This document shows positions 10,262 to 19,966 of a stretch of DNA of 64,000 nt, in pieces. The DNA comes from Mesobacillus foraminis (GTDB taxonomy: Bacteria > Bacillota > Bacilli > Bacillales > Cytobacillaceae): positions 1-64,000 of the forward strand of contig NZ_SLVV01000016.1 in assembly GCF_004340465.1 (NCBI RefSeq). The letters are read 5' to 3'. Below the pieces are notes generated by a model that saw only the letters and a program-made list of their open reading frames with translations, was not told the DNA's origin and did no database searches. Position numbers and translations under genes: made by a program. The stretch's first letter is position 1. Every line of letters begins with the position of its first letter.

Positions 10262-11131
10262 GTGTCACATAAATCAAAGGGATATAGAGTTTTTTCACTA
10301 TTTAATAATATATTCCTTGTCATCGTTGCATTGACATGCCTACTGCCATTGCTCCATTTGTTTGCGCAATCATTAAGCAGCAAGGCGGCGGTTAATGGCA
10401 ATTTAGTCTTGTTTTGGCCAGTGGACTTTAATTTAGACTCGTATGTTAAAACTTTTCAGAATGATAACTTTGTCCGCTCTATGGGAATATCAATTGTCAG
10501 GACAATTCTAGGGACTGCTATTAGTATGTTCCTGATCACAACCGCTGGATATGCATTATCTAAAGACTTCCGCGGACGGAACGCATTAATGTGGATATTT
10601 ATATTTACCATGCTGTTCTCTGGTGGGTTAATTCCCTCTTACATCCTTGTTACAAGCCTGGGGATGAAGGATACCATCTGGGCATTGGTTCTCCCTGGTG
10701 CTTTTGGGGCTTATAACTTGATCCTAATCATGAACTTCTTTAAGACAATCCCGAAAGCACTGGAGGAAGCAGCACTTATCGATGGTGCTTCATTCTTCAC
10801 CATTCTATGGAGAATCTTTTTGCCACTCTCCCTTCCAGGATTAGCGACTGTTGGATTGTTCATCATGGTGGGTAACTGGAATTCCTGGTTTGATGGAATT
10901 TTATATATGTCAAATACCAATAACTATCCATTGGCTTCATTTTTGCAAACGATTGTAGTACAAAGTTCTGCACAAAATATGGCTTTAGATCCAACCGCAG
11001 CAAAGGCCATGTCAGAGCAAAGTATCAAGGCCGCACAGATTTTCATTAGTACCTTACCTATTATCCTAGTTTATCCATTCCTGCAAAAATACTTTGTTAA
11101 AGGTATTGTGATGGGTTCAGTAAAAGAATAG
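10262..11131 (+). CDS. Sugar ABC permease, LplC type
   Basis: Second membrane subunit of the importer, about 289 residues and six helices, with the EAA loop ALEEAALIDGASF near residue 165. The frame is open from ATG 10256, but GGAGGA at 10250-10255 directly abuts that codon. GTG 10262 has proper spacing and gives the usual short polar N-terminus, so it is preferred. It follows the LplB-type gene by 12 bp. Its C-terminus FVKGIVMGSVKE is the usual end of LplC/YtcP permeases. Confidence 0.86.
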   Translation: MSHKSKGYRVFSLFNNIFLVIVALTCLLPLLHLFAQSLSSKAAVNGNLVLFWPVDFNLDSYVKTFQNDNFVRSMGISIVRTILGTAISMFLITTAGYALSKDFRGRNALMWIFIFTMLFSGGLIPSYILVTSLGMKDTIWALVLPGAFGAYNLILIMNFFKTIPKALEEAALIDGASFFTILWRIFLPLSLPGLATVGLFIMVGNWNSWFDGILYMSNTNNYPLASFLQTIVVQSSAQNMALDPTAAKAMSEQSIKAAQIFISTLPIILVYPFLQKYFVKGIVMGSVKE

Positions 11132-11179
11132 ATAAAGGTTTTGAAATTTTTTACTAAATAAATATAAAGGGGAAATACG

Positions 11180-12862
11180 ATGAAAAAAAAATTAAGTCTT
11201 ATCTTCACATCTGCAATCGTTGCTAGCACCTTGCTCACTGGCTGCATGGAAAAGGGAAATGATGCCGCTTCGTCATCGGCACCGGCTAAATTAAAGGATG
11301 GTAAATACGACCCTCCAATAACAATGACCATTGCGAAACAGCAGGATGAAAATGCCGGGAAATACAAAGAAGGAGAAAACATCGATGATAACGTGCTAAC
11401 CCGTTGGGCCGAGGAGAACCTTGGCATCAAAACGAAGACAACTTTATTAGGCGGAGATGCCGCAAACTACAATACCAAGTTACGTTTGGCACTCACTGGC
11501 TCGGAAAAACTCCCTGATGTCGTCCCAGTTTATGATACACAGTTGATGAGTGACATGATTGAATCCGGACGTGTCAAAGAAGTAACCGATGACATTAAAA
11601 AATATATGCCAGAACGGATAAAAAAAGTTTATGCACAATACCCTGGAACTTTTAACCCTCTTGTCAAGGACGGCAAAGTTTACGGGCTGGCTATTTCCCC
11701 CAACTTAACCGAGGGTCAAGTTATGCTCATCCGTCAAGACTGGTTGGACAAACTCAATTTGAAAGCCCCTACGAATATAGAAGAATTTGAAAAGGTTATT
11801 GCGGCCTTCACAAATGATGATCCGGATGGAAACGGCAAAAAGGATACCTACGGATTTACGTTCTCCGGGAAGGATTCCTACAATACCGGTTGGGTTAGTG
11901 ACCCAGTGATGATTTTCAGTGCATATACAGGCAAGAACCTGCCACATCAATGGACCGAAAATGGCGGAAAGGTTAATTATGGCTCTGTTGCAAAAGGCAC
12001 GAAGGAAGCTTTAGGGAAACTTAGCGAGTGGTACAAGCAAGGTTACTTAAACAAAGAGTTGGGGACTCTCGGCGCGTGGGATGCATTAGCTGGTTTCACT
12101 GAAGGAAAAGCAGGTATCATCATCGGCCGTGCATGGCTATATGGAAGTGTAAAAGACGTAGAAGCGAATGTTGAGGGAGCTAAAATCAAGGCTTATCCGT
12201 TTATCAAGGGTGTAGATGGGGGCAAGACTTATCAATCAGCCCAAAATAATGATGGTGTCTTCATGTTCAACAAGGACTTTAACAACATGGAAGCATTCTT
12301 CTTATATTATGACAAACTTTATGATGCGGCATTTGGTACCGGTGACTTCCAACATGGATTCGCGGAGGATTATGACTATGATGTTGTGGACGGGAAAGTA
12401 GTCTTTGATCCAAAGCAATTTGACCCTCCAATGAATGAAGTGCAGGGAGTCGGCAAAATGTCATTTACGAAAAACACTCCAAGTGTTGATGGTCCAGGCA
12501 AATCTTTCTATGATGTTTCCAATGGGGTTAAACCTGATAATGGTGTACTTATGAGAGCCGATGCAGCAGATCCAACAACCAAAGAAGGTTACGTAATCTC
12601 TTATGAAAACCGTGATACATTGGTTCCAAACGCTTTCAATGGCGCCCCTACAAAGACAATGGAAACATCGTGGGAACAATTACAAACCATGGAAAAAGAG
12701 ACGTTCACCAAAATTATCTACGGAAAACTGCCACTGGATGCCTACGATGATTTTGTAAAAGATTGGCACGAAAAAGGCGGTAAACAAATAACGGAAGAAG
12801 TGAACGACTGGTATAACAATGCAACCAAAGGCGATATTATGTCGAAAATGGGATTGAATTAG
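11180..12862 (+). CDS. Extracellular solute-binding lipoprotein, LplA type
   Basis: Sugar-binding receptor of the importer, 560 residues. The signal peptide has a KKK start, a hydrophobic core and the lipobox LLTGC (Cys at about residue 22). The length is typical of the large LplA/YtcQ-type receptors that take oligosaccharides. It is the last gene before a strong terminator, in the usual permease-permease-receptor order of YesMN-controlled loci. The ligand is unknown. The neighbouring GH43 and GH50-like enzymes suggest a galactan-, arabinan- or xylan-derived or algal oligosaccharide. Confidence 0.87.
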   Translation: MKKKLSLIFTSAIVASTLLTGCMEKGNDAASSSAPAKLKDGKYDPPITMTIAKQQDENAGKYKEGENIDDNVLTRWAEENLGIKTKTTLLGGDAANYNTKLRLALTGSEKLPDVVPVYDTQLMSDMIESGRVKEVTDDIKKYMPERIKKVYAQYPGTFNPLVKDGKVYGLAISPNLTEGQVMLIRQDWLDKLNLKAPTNIEEFEKVIAAFTNDDPDGNGKKDTYGFTFSGKDSYNTGWVSDPVMIFSAYTGKNLPHQWTENGGKVNYGSVAKGTKEALGKLSEWYKQGYLNKELGTLGAWDALAGFTEGKAGIIIGRAWLYGSVKDVEANVEGAKIKAYPFIKGVDGGKTYQSAQNNDGVFMFNKDFNNMEAFFLYYDKLYDAAFGTGDFQHGFAEDYDYDVVDGKVVFDPKQFDPPMNEVQGVGKMSFTKNTPSVDGPGKSFYDVSNGVKPDNGVLMRADAADPTTKEGYVISYENRDTLVPNAFNGAPTKTMETSWEQLQTMEKETFTKIIYGKLPLDAYDDFVKDWHEKGGKQITEEVNDWYNNATKGDIMSKMGLN

Positions 12863-12881
12863 GGTTTTGCTAATGGTGTCA

Positions 12882-12920
12882 AAAGAGGAATCTGGAAAGA
12901 TCCAGATTCCTCTTTCACTA
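12882..12920 (+). terminator. Terminator after the LplA-type gene
   Basis: A 15-bp perfect stem AAAGAGGAATCTGGA/TCCAGATTCCTCTTT with a four-base loop AAGA. Its A/T ends also allow bidirectional function. It separates the importer genes from the hydrolase and two-component genes, although partial read-through is common in such loci. Confidence 0.85.
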
Positions 12921-13028
12921 AAACAACGGTGGATGCAAATCTATAATGCATAGGTATAATTTTTTATTTATAGTCAAAGGTTCAATTACATCATTATAAT
13001 AATATTAAAGAAATAGGAGTTGGGGTCA

Positions 13029-13967
13029 GTGAAGGAACTCGTAAATGGTGGGAAATGGTTGGATCAAGACGGAAACCTTATACATGCCCATGGGGGTCAT
13101 ATACTATTTTATAATGACTATTACTACTGGTATGGCGAAGACCGTCGGAATCATTATTATGTGAGTTGTTATCGTTCCAAGGACTTATTCACCTGGGAAT
13201 TTAGGAATCATATCCTGACAACTGATAGTCCAACTTCGGGAATGCGTATTAGAACCAAGCTGAAATTAAAGCGAGAAGATGGTGGCAAAGTCAATTTGGA
13301 ACGACCTAAAGTTCTCTTTAATGAAAAGACGAAACAATTTGTTCTTTGGGTCCATTTTGAAAACGGAGAGAATTATAAAGAGGCGGCCTGTGCAATTGCA
13401 ACTAGTAACACACCGGATGGGGATTTTACTTATCATGGTCATTTCAATCCATTAGGCTATATGTCTCGTGATTGTACCCTCTATCAGGACGATGACGGCA
13501 CGGCCTATTTCATTTCTGCAGCCCGTGATAATGCAGACCTCCATATCTATCGATTACAGGATGATTACTTAAATATTGAAAAACTGGTCGCACAATTGTG
13601 GCAAGGTGAGTACCGTGAAGCGCCTGCTGTCATAAAAGATGAGAATGTTTATTATATGTGTAATTCTTTTTGTACTGGATGGGCTCCTAATCAGGGCAAG
13701 TTTGGTTTCGCGAAAAAAATGGGAGGACCTTGGAGTGTATTACAGGACTTCGGCGACGAGACCACCTATTTAAGCCAGCCAGCTTTTATTTTAAAGACCC
13801 AGGATGGACAGCTCTTCTATTTTGGTGACCGTTGGGATGCGAAGGACTACTTTAACTCCAGCTATGTGGTATTGCCATTAGAAATTTCAAACCAAAGGAT
13901 GGCTATCAATTATTATGAAAAGGCCGTATTAACCGATTCGGGCAAAATCAAATTTACTAATGAATAA
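13029..13967 (+). CDS. Glycoside hydrolase family 43-like enzyme
   Basis: About 312 residues, no signal peptide, so cytoplasmic. The N-terminal motif DGNLIHAHGGHILFYNDYYY and repeated beta-blade signatures (RDCTLYQDDDGTAYF, YREAPAVIKDENVYYM) fit a GH43-clan five-bladed propeller, including candidate acidic catalytic residues in RDC..D and REAPAV. GTG 13029 is preferred over TTG 13020 because AGGAGTTGGGG gives it correct spacing. In this locus it probably trims imported oligosaccharides. GH43-like proteins include arabinosidases, xylosidases and galactosidases, so substrate assignment is not possible from sequence alone. Confidence 0.75.
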   Translation: MKELVNGGKWLDQDGNLIHAHGGHILFYNDYYYWYGEDRRNHYYVSCYRSKDLFTWEFRNHILTTDSPTSGMRIRTKLKLKREDGGKVNLERPKVLFNEKTKQFVLWVHFENGENYKEAACAIATSNTPDGDFTYHGHFNPLGYMSRDCTLYQDDDGTAYFISAARDNADLHIYRLQDDYLNIEKLVAQLWQGEYREAPAVIKDENVYYMCNSFCTGWAPNQGKFGFAKKMGGPWSVLQDFGDETTYLSQPAFILKTQDGQLFYFGDRWDAKDYFNSSYVVLPLEISNQRMAINYYEKAVLTDSGKIKFTNE

Positions 13968-13987
13968 GTAAAAAGGATGTGAAAGGG

Positions 13988-15715
13988 ATGAAAAAAGTAA
14001 ATATGAAACTATTTATTTATTTTTTCATTTTTTTCCTCCTGCTGACTTTAGGTTTATTTTTTGTACAAGATCTTTTAGGAGCAAGGACCCTCAAAGAGAA
14101 TTTGATTCAAGCGTCCAAAAATCAGATATCCTATACAGACAAAATGCTTCATGTAGGTATTAATGAAGCAAATATGTATGGTGTCCAGTACACAGCAGAC
14201 CCGGCTGTTCGGTTCTATCAAAGTCAAATAAAAGAGTTGGGCATCTATGATGCACAGATGAAAAAAGTGGCTATTTCAAATCGGTTAGATGACCGGCTCC
14301 TCTCAAGTAATGCTGTGGAGTCCATTGCAATTTATTGGAAGTCGAGCGATGTATTTATTAGTACTTCACCGGGAAGGTTTACAAAGGATATCTTCGTAAA
14401 TGTAACGAAGCGGAGATGGCAAACCATTAATGACGGTTTATATTTTTTCTCCGTTTATCCATATATACATCAACCAAAAGATCCGAAAAATATCCAATAT
14501 ATTGTAGGAGTCAAAATCAAGACTTCCTATTTAACTAGCCTGCTTGAAGAGTCCTTTAATGAGAGCGGCTCGAAAGCATTTTTCTTAGTCAATAGACATT
14601 CTGTCATCAGTGATCAGAGTGTCAGCAAAGCTATCGTGGAAAAGATTAAAAAAAATGCTAGGCCTGACCCCGAAAAGGTTACTGAGTTTAATTATCAGAC
14701 AGGTGATAATCAATATTATATTTTAACGAAGTATATCGAGCCCATCGATACCTTTCTTGTCACTTATACCCGGACGAATGAATTTTTAAATCCACTTAAG
14801 CAAATTAACCAGGTGTTTTCCTTAAGTATTGTCGTTATCTTAGTCATTGGACTAATTTTAATTTTCCTGTTCTATCGAAATTTCTATCAAAATGTTCATT
14901 TGTTAAGGACAAAGTTCTATCAAGTTGAACAGGGAGATTATAGCGCAAGGATCACTGATAAACAAAATAATGAATTTAACAGGCTTTTTAAGGGCTTTAA
15001 TTACATGGTGATTCAAATCCAAGCCCTTTTTGCTTCCCTAAAGGTCGAAACTGAACTCAGGAGAAATGCGGAAGTGAAACAGTTACAAGCCCAAATCAAT
15101 CCACACTTCCTCTATAATAGTCTCTTCTTCATCATGTCAATGGCTAAAACGTCACCCGATGCGGTTATAAAGATGAGCAAGCACCTGGCGGAATACTATC
15201 GGTATATGACAAAGAAAGATTCACAAGAAGTCACTCTGGCTTCTGAATTGGAACTTGCAGACCATTATTTATCCATTATGTCTTTGTGTAAGAGGATTGA
15301 TTATGAAATCAATCTTCCACCTGAGCTAAGAGAGCATACAATGATGCCCCTCATTATCCAGCCAATCGTGGAAAATGCAATACAACATGGAATCGAAGAG
15401 CGTCAAGGTGCTCACCGTGTTTCAATCAATGTTCAAGCCCTAGGCTCCCTTGCCTTAATCACCATCTCCAATGATGGAAAGGGGCTTACACCGGATGAAA
15501 TCCAGGAACTCGTGATGAAAGTTGGAAAGGCGCAACCCCCTAGAGGGAAAAACGGAGTTGGCCTTTGGAATGTTAATCATCGCCTTATAAATACATTTGG
15601 TGAGGAAAGTAAGTTGAATTTCATAACAAATGACTGGGGGGGCTTATCGGTTTCGTTTCTTATTGATTTTTCACTTACTGGAGGAGTAAAACATGCAGTT
15701 GCTAATAGTCGATGA
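13988..15715 (+). CDS. Sensor histidine kinase, YesM type
   Basis: Membrane-bound sensor kinase of about 575 residues. One helix lies near the N-terminus, an extracellular sensor domain spans about residues 35-275, a second helix sits near 280-300, then a HAMP region. The His-kinase domain has the phospho-acceptor box INPHFLYNSL near residue 374, followed by an HATPase_c domain with N-box IVENAIQHG and GVGLWNVNHRL. ATG 13988 is preferred over GTG 13979, which lies too close to AAAAGGA. The stop overlaps the response-regulator gene by 23 bp. It should sense extracellular saccharide and activate the importer genes. Confidence 0.88.
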   Translation: MKKVNMKLFIYFFIFFLLLTLGLFFVQDLLGARTLKENLIQASKNQISYTDKMLHVGINEANMYGVQYTADPAVRFYQSQIKELGIYDAQMKKVAISNRLDDRLLSSNAVESIAIYWKSSDVFISTSPGRFTKDIFVNVTKRRWQTINDGLYFFSVYPYIHQPKDPKNIQYIVGVKIKTSYLTSLLEESFNESGSKAFFLVNRHSVISDQSVSKAIVEKIKKNARPDPEKVTEFNYQTGDNQYYILTKYIEPIDTFLVTYTRTNEFLNPLKQINQVFSLSIVVILVIGLILIFLFYRNFYQNVHLLRTKFYQVEQGDYSARITDKQNNEFNRLFKGFNYMVIQIQALFASLKVETELRRNAEVKQLQAQINPHFLYNSLFFIMSMAKTSPDAVIKMSKHLAEYYRYMTKKDSQEVTLASELELADHYLSIMSLCKRIDYEINLPPELREHTMMPLIIQPIVENAIQHGIEERQGAHRVSINVQALGSLALITISNDGKGLTPDEIQELVMKVGKAQPPRGKNGVGLWNVNHRLINTFGEESKLNFITNDWGGLSVSFLIDFSLTGGVKHAVANSR

Positions 15716-17057
15716 CGGTCATTACATTGTAGAATACCTAAAACACTTACTGGACTGGGAAAAATTCGGTATAGAAACTGTTCAGACCACCATAAATTCA
15801 GTGGAGGCCAAAGAAATATTAAATCGGAACCAGATCTCGATCCTCATCACGGATATTCGCATGCCCGAGGTGTCCGGAATCGACTTGCTGCAATATATCA
15901 ATGAGAGAAAGCTAAGGACAAAGGTGATTTTTCTCTCGGGGTATTCAGATTTCGAATACTCGCAGAAAGCGATCCGATTGGGGGCAGTCGATTACTTGCT
16001 AAAACCGGTGGACAAAGAGGATTTGGAAACCGCGATGAATCAGGTGGTTAAGACCATTGATCAACATTGGTTGGAAAAGGACCTTGCTTGGGGGGAGTTC
16101 GATGGCCTTGGTTATTTGCTTTCAGTCGTCTGTGAACATCGATTTTTAATCAAGGATTACAATCTGTATGATGGTGCTTTGAAGGGGAAACAGTTTTGCT
16201 TTTTTCAAGTCCCACAGATACCAAAGAAGGATGAAATGACACTTAGAGACAATAACAGCGGTTTAGACGCCTTCATATGGTCAACCGGTTCGAACATAGC
16301 TGGAATTGTGTTGAATTCACATGTTGAGGTACTTGAAAAGAACATTGAGAATATCACCTTTTCAGAGTGTTTCGAGTTCAGTAATAAAAATACCGTCAGG
16401 CATTTTTTCTACAAGTTTTTCTTTCAAGAAAATGTAAGTACCAGTGAACTTGAAATGCTGCGTAATTGTGCTTCATTTACAAAACTGGAAGAAGGAGAAT
16501 GGGGATATGCCAAAAAAGATATCCTCAAGGAATACTCCCGAATGATTTCAGTCAAACAAAAGACAATCTATCTTCTTGAATTGATTAATTTCCTCTACTT
16601 TACTAATAAAAGACTGCCATCTGCCAACGTAAAAAATTGGATATTTAACCAGTTGACCAATCCAGATGCCGCATTTCAATCCATTATACTGGACACAGTT
16701 GAAATCCAACGAAACGAAAGGTTTTCCAAAGGGGACATAATCGATACCATCCATACATTTATTGATGACCATCTTGGTGAGGATATGAATCTAGATGATT
16801 TAGGAAATATCGTTTACCTCCATCCTGTTTATCTATCAAAGCTCTATAAGCAGGAGACCGGTGAAAACTTATCGACTTATATATCACGGAAGCGTTTGGA
16901 AAAAGCGGCAAAACTATTGAGGGGCTCCAAATTACATGTCAATGATATTTCCCAAATGGTCGGTTACAAAAAACCTCAATATTTTATAAAACAATTCAAG
17001 TCACAGTATGGCATAACACCTCACCAATACCGCAGAGAAAAAATTAGGCAGGGGTAG
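15693..17057 (+). CDS. Response regulator with AraC-type output domain, YesN type
   Basis: 454 residues. The receiver domain spans about residues 1-120 with phospho-acceptor Asp in ITDIRMPEVSG near residue 55 and the conserved Lys in LLKPVDK near 104. A long linker follows, and two AraC-type helix-turn-helices occupy about the last 100 residues (LGNIVYLHPVYLSKLYKQ and VNDISQMVGYKKPQYF). It overlaps the 3' end of the kinase gene, so kinase and regulator are co-translated. By analogy with YesN it activates the adjacent importer and hydrolase genes. Its DNA site is not known. Confidence 0.88.
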   Translation: MQLLIVDDGHYIVEYLKHLLDWEKFGIETVQTTINSVEAKEILNRNQISILITDIRMPEVSGIDLLQYINERKLRTKVIFLSGYSDFEYSQKAIRLGAVDYLLKPVDKEDLETAMNQVVKTIDQHWLEKDLAWGEFDGLGYLLSVVCEHRFLIKDYNLYDGALKGKQFCFFQVPQIPKKDEMTLRDNNSGLDAFIWSTGSNIAGIVLNSHVEVLEKNIENITFSECFEFSNKNTVRHFFYKFFFQENVSTSELEMLRNCASFTKLEEGEWGYAKKDILKEYSRMISVKQKTIYLLELINFLYFTNKRLPSANVKNWIFNQLTNPDAAFQSIILDTVEIQRNERFSKGDIIDTIHTFIDDHLGEDMNLDDLGNIVYLHPVYLSKLYKQETGENLSTYISRKRLEKAAKLLRGSKLHVNDISQMVGYKKPQYFIKQFKSQYGITPHQYRREKIRQG

Positions 17058-17063
17058 AAACTT

Positions 17064-17765
17064 ATGATAAAGTCAACAACATTTATAACAAAGTGGGTCT
17101 ATGCGGTTGTAAGGATAACCCTTATGTGGTGGATAGCCAATTTCCCTTACTTGATTCTCATCTTTGCATCCTTCGGTGTTGAAAATGAAGGGCAAATTGG
17201 AACATTAATGCTGACAGGATTAGTGTTTTTGCCCTTTATCATGGTTCCAAGCACCATTGGTACACTGGGGGTTGCAAGGGAATTTTTCAAACGTGAAAAT
17301 GATTTTCCACTCTTCCTGACGTATTGGAAATACGTAAAGCGAGAATATGTAACTGGCATGAAAGTCGGTATGGTTATTATGATTCTTATGAGCCTGTTTT
17401 ATTTACAATTCTCCTATTATTCTATGTTGCTGGGTACTAGTTCGGGGTTGGTATTTATTCTTTTTATGTTTATGGCTGTTTTCTATTTTATCTTCCTGCT
17501 TACCATACTAGTCGATCGTTCCAACAGTCTCATAGGCTATTTTAAGGTGACTGGCCAATTAATGAGCAGGCACCCTGTATTGATGATTTCAATGATGCTT
17601 GAATCTTTTTTGGTCATTTATTTAAGTGCGATATTTATGCCCTCTCTGCTTATCTTTGGTTGCCCTGGCATTATCGTACTATTGGCAACACATTTTTATA
17701 GGGAGTGTATAAGGCAAGAGGAAAGGAAAGAGACACTAAGTATAAGAGAAGATCAAAGGGTTTGA
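17064..17765 (+). CDS. YesL-like DUF624 membrane protein
   Basis: 233 residues with five to six predicted helices and the family-typical beginning of a helix rich in Trp and Ile after a short basic tail (VRITLMWWIANFPYL). DUF624/YesL proteins are found almost always beside YesM/YesN and LplABC-type importers, yet their function is not established. The gene follows the response regulator by 6 bp and is clearly in the same operon. A role in importer assembly or signalling is only a guess. Confidence 0.8.
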   Translation: MIKSTTFITKWVYAVVRITLMWWIANFPYLILIFASFGVENEGQIGTLMLTGLVFLPFIMVPSTIGTLGVAREFFKRENDFPLFLTYWKYVKREYVTGMKVGMVIMILMSLFYLQFSYYSMLLGTSSGLVFILFMFMAVFYFIFLLTILVDRSNSLIGYFKVTGQLMSRHPVLMISMMLESFLVIYLSAIFMPSLLIFGCPGIIVLLATHFYRECIRQEERKETLSIREDQRV

Positions 17766-17804
17766 CATTGGTCTGACATTTTTCAATGATGGGAGAGTGA
17801 AACT

Positions 17805-19784
17805 GTGAAAATCATTCCAAACCAAAAATGTTATTCCTCAGCAGGGAATGTGCTACACCTTTCAAAAAGCGGCACATCATTACCTCTATCAACTGAACAA
17901 GGGCTCCCGCTTACAGGTGAGCTCCTAAAAGAATATCGATATTTCATTATGCGCCTTGAAAATACCACAACGGAGACCCTTACCTTACAGGTAGACTTCT
18001 ATGAAAGAAGCAAATCAGTGAATGAGGAAGCGAACTTATCCATTGCTTTTGATATTCTACCAAGCTCCGACGTTACGGTTCCTATCAGTTTGAGTTACTT
18101 AAACAGCCAACATTTGTTTCCACCTAGGACTCCGGGAAGACTGCGCATGATGGTTTCGGGTAAGCCGCTGCTAAAGGAAAGTGTGGCAGCTGTTCTTCTC
18201 AAGTCTCGGCCCTTTTTCGAGGACAGAAAGATTCAACTAAAGGAAATATATCTTAGCAATGAGGAAGAGGCAGCAATTCATGACCCCAGAACCTTAATCG
18301 ATGAATTTGGACAATGGAAATTGAAGGAATGGCCCAAAAAAATTGATAGTCGCAAAGAACTCAATTCCTTTTTAAATGAGAAACTAAGAGAAGCGGAACA
18401 GACAAACGAGAATTTAAAATCTGAAAAATGGTATCATTCCAGTGGCAATATTAAGAACTTGTCAAAGACAGGGTGGTTCCATACGGAAAAGCAAGATGGG
18501 AAGTGGTGGCTTGTTGATCCGAATGGAAGGACTTTCTTTTCGAGTGGAATTGATTGCATCAATCCAGGAGCGGTCACGAGGGTTGATGTAATGATGCCAT
18601 ACATCATTGAAACCTTGAACATGATGGGAGTCAGTAAGGATCAAAAAAAATTTGATTTCATGTTGAAGAATCTAAAAGAAGCTTTTGGTGAGGAGGATTG
18701 GTGGATTTCCTGGGCTAAAATCATAAAGAGTTATCTTCATAAGTGGGGAATCAACACCATTGGGAACTGGTCGTCCGTTGAATTTATCAAATGGGCTAAA
18801 ATGCCGTATGTCATTCCATTGGATGCATTTGTAAAAGACGGATTCCCGAGGACAGAAAATTGTATTTTCAGGGACTTCCCCGATGTGTTTGCAACAGAAT
18901 ACGAAGAGAGAGCCAATAACTACGCAAAAGCTCTCGAACCTTTCAAAGATGACCCTAATATGATTGGTTATTTCATGAGAAATGAACCTGAATGGGGTTT
19001 CGTATACAATCTAAACATTGCGGAGGAAATGCTGGCCACCCCTTTTCTTAGTGCTTCAAAAAGGGTTTTTATTGAACATATGCAAGAGAAATACCAAAAT
19101 GTTGAATCATTCAATGATGCATGGGGCTTAAACTTAAGGGATTTTTGCGAATTGTGCACACCACTTCCGAAGGCCTCTATCCTATCCATTTCTGCCTATC
19201 AAGACTTGTATGATTTTTCCAAGCTCATGATTCGCCGTTATGTGGAAATCCCAGCAAAGGCATGCCGTGAAGTGGATGGCAACCACCTGAATTTAGGGAT
19301 GCGTTATTCATATATTGCAAGTGAATTAATGCTGTCAGGGTCTGAGTACTTTGATATTTTTTCAATCAATTGTTACCAGGAGACACCTTTAAATAAAATT
19401 GAAGAAGTGGCAAATTTCATTGATAAACCTGTGATGATCGGGGAGTTCCACTTTGGGGCGATTGACAAGGGTTTAACGGCTACAGGTATTAAAGGGGTAC
19501 CCAATCAAGGGGAACGCGGACATGCGTATAGATACTACATGGAGTCTGCGGCAAGCCATCCCAACTTTATTGGCGCTCACTATTTTCAGTTGAATGATCA
19601 AAGCTGTTTGGGAAGGTTCGATGGGGAGAACTATCAAATAGGTTTCTTGGATTGTTGTTTACAGGAATATCATGAGATGACTGAATATGTCAGAATCGCA
19701 AACCAAACTGTACTGGATATACACGAAGGAAGAAAAACTCCAACTACTAAACAAGCAAGGCAAATACCGCCAATTTTTTGTTAA
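17805..19784 (+). CDS. GH50/agarase-like (beta/alpha)8 glycoside hydrolase
   Basis: 659 residues, no signal peptide. Residues 1-200 look like a beta-sandwich domain; the remainder resembles the clan GH-A barrel of GH50 beta-agarases. Two candidate catalytic carboxylates are visible: Glu394 in MRNEPEW (acid/base position after Asn) and Glu547 in MIGEFHFGAIDKG (nucleophile), the latter strongly reminiscent of GH50. Start is GTG behind GGGAGAG. As an intracellular enzyme in a YesMN/Lpl locus it probably cleaves imported galactose-containing oligosaccharides. GH42 or another GH-A family remains possible. Confidence 0.68.
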   Translation: MKIIPNQKCYSSAGNVLHLSKSGTSLPLSTEQGLPLTGELLKEYRYFIMRLENTTTETLTLQVDFYERSKSVNEEANLSIAFDILPSSDVTVPISLSYLNSQHLFPPRTPGRLRMMVSGKPLLKESVAAVLLKSRPFFEDRKIQLKEIYLSNEEEAAIHDPRTLIDEFGQWKLKEWPKKIDSRKELNSFLNEKLREAEQTNENLKSEKWYHSSGNIKNLSKTGWFHTEKQDGKWWLVDPNGRTFFSSGIDCINPGAVTRVDVMMPYIIETLNMMGVSKDQKKFDFMLKNLKEAFGEEDWWISWAKIIKSYLHKWGINTIGNWSSVEFIKWAKMPYVIPLDAFVKDGFPRTENCIFRDFPDVFATEYEERANNYAKALEPFKDDPNMIGYFMRNEPEWGFVYNLNIAEEMLATPFLSASKRVFIEHMQEKYQNVESFNDAWGLNLRDFCELCTPLPKASILSISAYQDLYDFSKLMIRRYVEIPAKACREVDGNHLNLGMRYSYIASELMLSGSEYFDIFSINCYQETPLNKIEEVANFIDKPVMIGEFHFGAIDKGLTATGIKGVPNQGERGHAYRYYMESAASHPNFIGAHYFQLNDQSCLGRFDGENYQIGFLDCCLQEYHEMTEYVRIANQTVLDIHEGRKTPTTKQARQIPPIFC

Positions 19785-19894
19785 AGTCATTTTTTATACT
19801 TGCTTTTATGAAACGACAAGAACCTATTGGCATTAAATCTCAAATTTATTATGTAAATAATAACGAAAGGGAACTTGAATAATCAAAGAAATAA

Positions 19895-19922
19895 TTGACA
19901 GAAAAATCAGATTATGTTTAAA
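19895..19922 (+). promoter_or_regulatory. Candidate promoter of the DUF3870 cassette
   Basis: A perfect -35 box TTGACA at 19895-19900 is followed after 16 bp by TTTAAA, a plausible but imperfect -10 at 19917-19922. It stands about 45 bp before the DUF3870 start codon. No operator palindrome was recognised. Confidence 0.45.
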
Positions 19923-19966
19923 TGAAAGCAATAAATCGTTAGGTAATAGGTGACCAGGGGGAATTT

